From the NCBI GenBank assembly GCA_022447585.1, contig JAKVAR010000009.1:802797-866796 (forward strand): 64,000 nucleotides of DNA, written 5' to 3'. This document shows positions 63,745 to 64,000 of the stretch, one piece after another. Below the pieces are notes generated by a model. The model was not told the DNA's origin and did not search any database. It saw only the letters and a program-made list of their open reading frames with translations. Every line of letters begins with the position of its first letter. The stretch's first letter is position 1. The position numbers and the translations under genes are program-made. The DNA is from Crocinitomicaceae bacterium. GTDB lineage: Bacteria > Bacteroidota > Bacteroidia > Flavobacteriales_D > Crocinitomicaceae.

Positions 63745-63775
63745 TTGTAGCATAACTAAGCTTTTACTAATTTTG
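63745..63775 (+). promoter_or_regulatory. Promoter of tRNA-Ser
   Basis: TTG at 63745-63747, a 20-nt spacer and a perfect -7 box TAATTTTG at 63768-63775. The tRNA begins 25 nt further on. Confidence 0.75.
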
Positions 63776-63800
63776 CCGTCAGTTCTTTTAAAGAATTAAC

Positions 63801-63888
63801 GGAGAGGTGCCTGAGTGGCCGAAAGGACTTGTTTGCTAAATAAGCGTACCTCAAAAGGGTACCCAGGGTTCGAATCCCTGTCTCTCCG
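63801..63888 (+). tRNA. tRNA-Ser (anticodon GCU)
   Basis: An 88-nt gene folds as a class II tRNA: acceptor GGAGAGG with TCTCTCC (one G-U pair), anticodon stem CTTGT with ATAAG around loop TTGCTAA (anticodon GCT), a long variable arm (GTACC with GGTAC), and T arm CAGGG-TTCGAAT-CCCTG. The discriminator base is G at 63888, and CCA is not encoded. It decodes AGC/AGU serine codons. Confidence 0.97.
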
Positions 63889-63913
63889 CAAGAATAAAAA
63901 GAATAAAAAAAGA

Positions 63914-63943
63914 TTGCAGAATTAAATTAATTACTTATTTTTG
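63914..63943 (+). promoter_or_regulatory. Complete consensus promoter pointing out of the window
   Basis: TTG at 63914-63916, a 19-nt spacer and a perfect TATTTTTG at 63936-63943. The sequence after it (63944-64000) has no ATG-led gene and holds TTTGAAATTTTTGAG, reminiscent of rRNA leader sequences in this phylum, so a stable-RNA operon may begin beyond the edge. That last point is a guess. Confidence 0.7.
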
Positions 63944-64000
63944 CACTCGCATTTGGGAAGAACGATTCTCAAAGCAATTTGAAATTTTTGAGTTCAATTT

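Noticed and set aside
1..64000. CRISPR arrays, IS elements or prophage
   Set aside because: No regularly spaced repeats, transposase/integrase genes or phage structural genes were seen on either strand.

Overview
The window is a chromosomal segment of an AT-rich Bacteroidota, most likely Flavobacteriales. Family-level placement is uncertain, though Crocinitomicaceae would fit. The evidence is a PorP/SprF type IX secretion protein, a surface protein with a CHU_C-type C-terminal sorting domain, several SprF- and ECF-sigma-linked genes, lipoproteins with short Bacteroidota-style lipoboxes, start codons without Shine-Dalgarno sequences, and promoters of the TTG-N17..23-TAnnTTTG type. No phage, IS element, integron or CRISPR array is visible. 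The accessory-looking parts are a CHAT-peptidase locus (11.6-17.4 kb), an anti-sigma/SprF-barrel locus (36.9-40.1 kb) and an orphan RHS tip with a lipoprotein partner (60.1-61.8 kb).

Layout. 0-2.8 kb: a DUF1573 protein (cut by the window edge), a lipoprotein, peptide deformylase, RuvX/YqgF and dapD. 3.0-5.8 kb: aconitase B. 6.1-7.3 kb: ribosomal proteins bS6-bS18-bL9 with a terminator. 7.3-10.1 kb: an iron-siderophore/cobalamin-type ABC importer (lipoprotein, permease, ATPase). 10.2-11.4 kb: a fatty-acid desaturase. 11.6-17.2 kb: an ECF sigma factor and a TPR-bearing anti-sigma-like membrane protein, facing a membrane-anchored surface protein and a TPR-CHAT lipoprotein. 17.4-22.7 kb: YifB/ComM ATPase, small lipoproteins, a Na/Pi cotransporter-PhoU fusion and rpmH. 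22.8-32.4 kb: an ABC exporter, a DUF819 protein, two POT peptide transporters and an M1 aminopeptidase, a plausible peptide-use neighbourhood. 32.4-36.9 kb: valS and a YtcJ-like amidohydrolase. 36.9-40.1 kb: ECF sigma, an anti-sigma/TM/barrel fusion and PorP/SprF in one tight operon. 40.3-59.8 kb: mainly housekeeping genes (acyl-CoA synthetase, a T9SS substrate, recG, dsbD, tsaD, tamB, a biotin carboxylase, sucC). 60.1-62.3 kb: the RHS module and a compositionally odd spacer. 62.3-64.0 kb: map, a membrane protein, tRNA-Ser(GCU) and a complete promoter pointing out of the window.

The features most worth a second look are two sigma/anti-sigma circuits wired to the cell surface. In one, the start codon of a secreted CHAT peptidase sits inside a perfect intrinsic-terminator hairpin. 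In the other, a single polypeptide appears to join a cytoplasmic anti-sigma domain, an inner-membrane helix and an SprF-like outer-membrane barrel, which could in principle report outer-membrane state directly to a sigma factor. Functional statements for both are inference from architecture and gene order.
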